A DNA stretch of 7,065 bases from contig DGPE01000024.1 of assembly GCA_002390305.1 (NCBI GenBank), forward strand, positions 2,948-10,012. The letters are read 5' to 3'. This document shows positions 6,330-7,065 of this stretch, one piece after another; positions within the stretch are counted from its first letter, which is position 1; every line of letters begins with the position of its first letter. The notes beneath the pieces were generated by a model. It did no database searches. It saw only the letters and a list, made by a program, of their open reading frames with translations, and was not told the origin of the DNA. This DNA is from Micrococcales bacterium UBA4448. Lineage in GTDB: Bacteria; Actinomycetota; Actinomycetes; Actinomycetales; Microbacteriaceae. Both the position numbers and the translations under genes were made by a program.

Positions 6330-7065
6330 CTAGGAGACCAGGGAGCGCAAAACGTATTGCAGAATTCCGCCATTTCGATAATAATCTGCCTCGCCCGGTG
6401 TGTCGATTCTCACGACGGCGTCGAACTCAATCGTCGGTTTACCTGCTGGTGAATGAGCGGTCGCTTTGGCTACAACGTGCACAGTTTTTGGAGTGTTCCC
6501 ATCGTTCAAGGCCTCTATGCCGGTGAAATCGAACTCTTCTGTGCCGTCTAAGCCCAGGCTTGATGCATTCTCCCCTACCGGGTATTGCAAAGGTAAGACC
6601 CCCATGCCGATCAGGTTGCTTCGGTGAATTCTTTCGAAACTCTCAGCAATTACAACCTTTATACCAAGCAGGCTTGTTCCTTTTGCTGCCCAGTCCCTTG
6701 AAGAACCAGATCCATATTCTTTGCCGGCCAACGCGACCAGTGGCACACCTGCTTCACCATAATTCTGAGCCGCATCAAAAATGAAACTCTGCTCACCAGC
6801 TGCGGTCGTGAAATCACGGGTATAGCTGCCCTCAACATCGTCAAGGAGTTGATTACGCAACCTGATGTTTGCGAAGGTGCCCCGAATCATGATTTCGTGG
6901 TTTCCTCTGCGAGAGCCGTATGAATTGAAATCCACCCGACTAACACCTTTGTCCACCAGGTAGATTCCCGCTGGAGAATCGGCCTTTATTGCTCCAGCAG
7001 GGGAAATGTGATCGGTTGTCACAGAGTCCCCCAATAGCACAAGCACTCTTGCCGCTGTGACATCC
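6330..7065 (-). CDS. acnA: Aconitate hydratase AcnA, 5'-partial (C-terminal swivel domain)
   Basis: Aconitase interconverts citrate and isocitrate through cis-aconitate using a 4Fe-4S cluster, in the TCA cycle. About 244 C-terminal residues are visible, running in frame from the right edge to a TAG at 6332-6330. They form the swivel domain, starting with [20 protein letters not shown] and followed by [20 protein letters not shown]. The substrate-binding loop [15 protein letters not shown] (loop [12 protein letters not shown] at about 6678-6713) and [20 protein letters not shown] come next, and the terminal [19 protein letters not shown] is nearly invariant in actinobacterial AcnA. The Fe-S cysteines lie in the N-terminal part, outside the window. 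AcnA is usually about 890-940 residues, so roughly a quarter is seen. The GTG at 7046 is an internal valine and not the start, because upstream codons continue the homology. dxs follows 33 bases downstream. Confidence 0.96.
   Translation of the reverse strand, partial: DVTAARVLVLLGDSVTTDHISPAGAIKADSPAGIYLVDKGVSRVDFNSYGSRRGNHEIMIRGTFANIRLRNQLLDDVEGSYTRDFTTAAGEQSFIFDAAQNYGEAGVPLVALAGKEYGSGSSRDWAAKGTSLLGIKVVIAESFERIHRSNLIGMGVLPLQYPVGENASSLGLDGTEEFDFTGIEALNDGNTPKTVHVVAKATAHSPAGKPTIEFDAVVRIDTPGEADYYRNGGILQYVLRSLVS

Noticed and set aside
1..7065. A novel defence, mobile or CRISPR-type system.
   Set aside because: Every long frame is a recognisable housekeeping or conserved actinobacterial family. 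I saw no direct-repeat array, terminal inverted repeats, integrase/transposase motifs, tRNA-like structure or compositional break.

Overview
The window looks like ordinary core chromosome from a compact actinobacterial genome. The best guess is a low-to-mid-GC member of the Microbacteriaceae, such as the freshwater/marine 'Luna' lineages (Rhodoluna/Aquiluna type). The reasons are the protein families (DUF3000, an actinobacterial RNase D/HRDC protein, an SseA-type rhodanese with a CRIGERSSH active loop, actinobacterial AcnA), a base composition near 50% GC judged by eye on a few lines, very tight packing and frequent TTG starts. The lineage call is inference; the gene families are read from the translations.

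Layout. (1) 1-713, minus strand: a ZapE/AFG1-like P-loop ATPase, cut at its 3' end by the window edge. (2) 714-776: a 63-base divergent intergenic region, which must hold the start signals for both flanking genes. (3) 777-4411, plus strand: a five-gene run encoding a two-domain thiosulfate sulfurtransferase, a SufE-like sulfur acceptor, a divergent RibD C-terminal-type reductase, a DUF3000 protein and an RNase D-like 3'-5' exonuclease with an HRDC domain. Three of its four junctions are 4-base TTGA overlaps in which a TTG start shares bases with the upstream TGA stop. The fourth has a 29-base gap. (4) 4353-6296, minus strand: dxs (1-deoxy-D-xylulose-5-phosphate synthase), converging on the RNase D gene with a 59-base overlap of coding ends. 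(5) 6330 to the right edge, minus strand: the C-terminal quarter of aconitase (acnA), 33 bases upstream of dxs and probably cotranscribed with it. No stretch over 300 bases lacks a gene.

How the genes relate. The sulfurtransferase and SufE-like protein probably form a small sulfur-transfer module, because both keep their reactive cysteine. The reductase gene is divergent at two family signature motifs. DUF3000, RNase D and dxs (convergent) occur in the same order in Mycobacterium tuberculosis (from memory, Rv2680-Rv2681-Rv2682c), so this is an ancestral actinobacterial neighbourhood. dxs starts the MEP isoprenoid pathway; aconitase serves the TCA cycle.

I found no CRISPR array, tRNA/rRNA gene, insertion sequence, phage gene or recognisable defence system. 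The points worth a second look are the repeated TTGA couplings, the convergent overlap with a perfect hairpin just after the RNase D stop, the altered reductase motifs, and the SufE-rhodanese pair without a neighbouring cysteine desulfurase.
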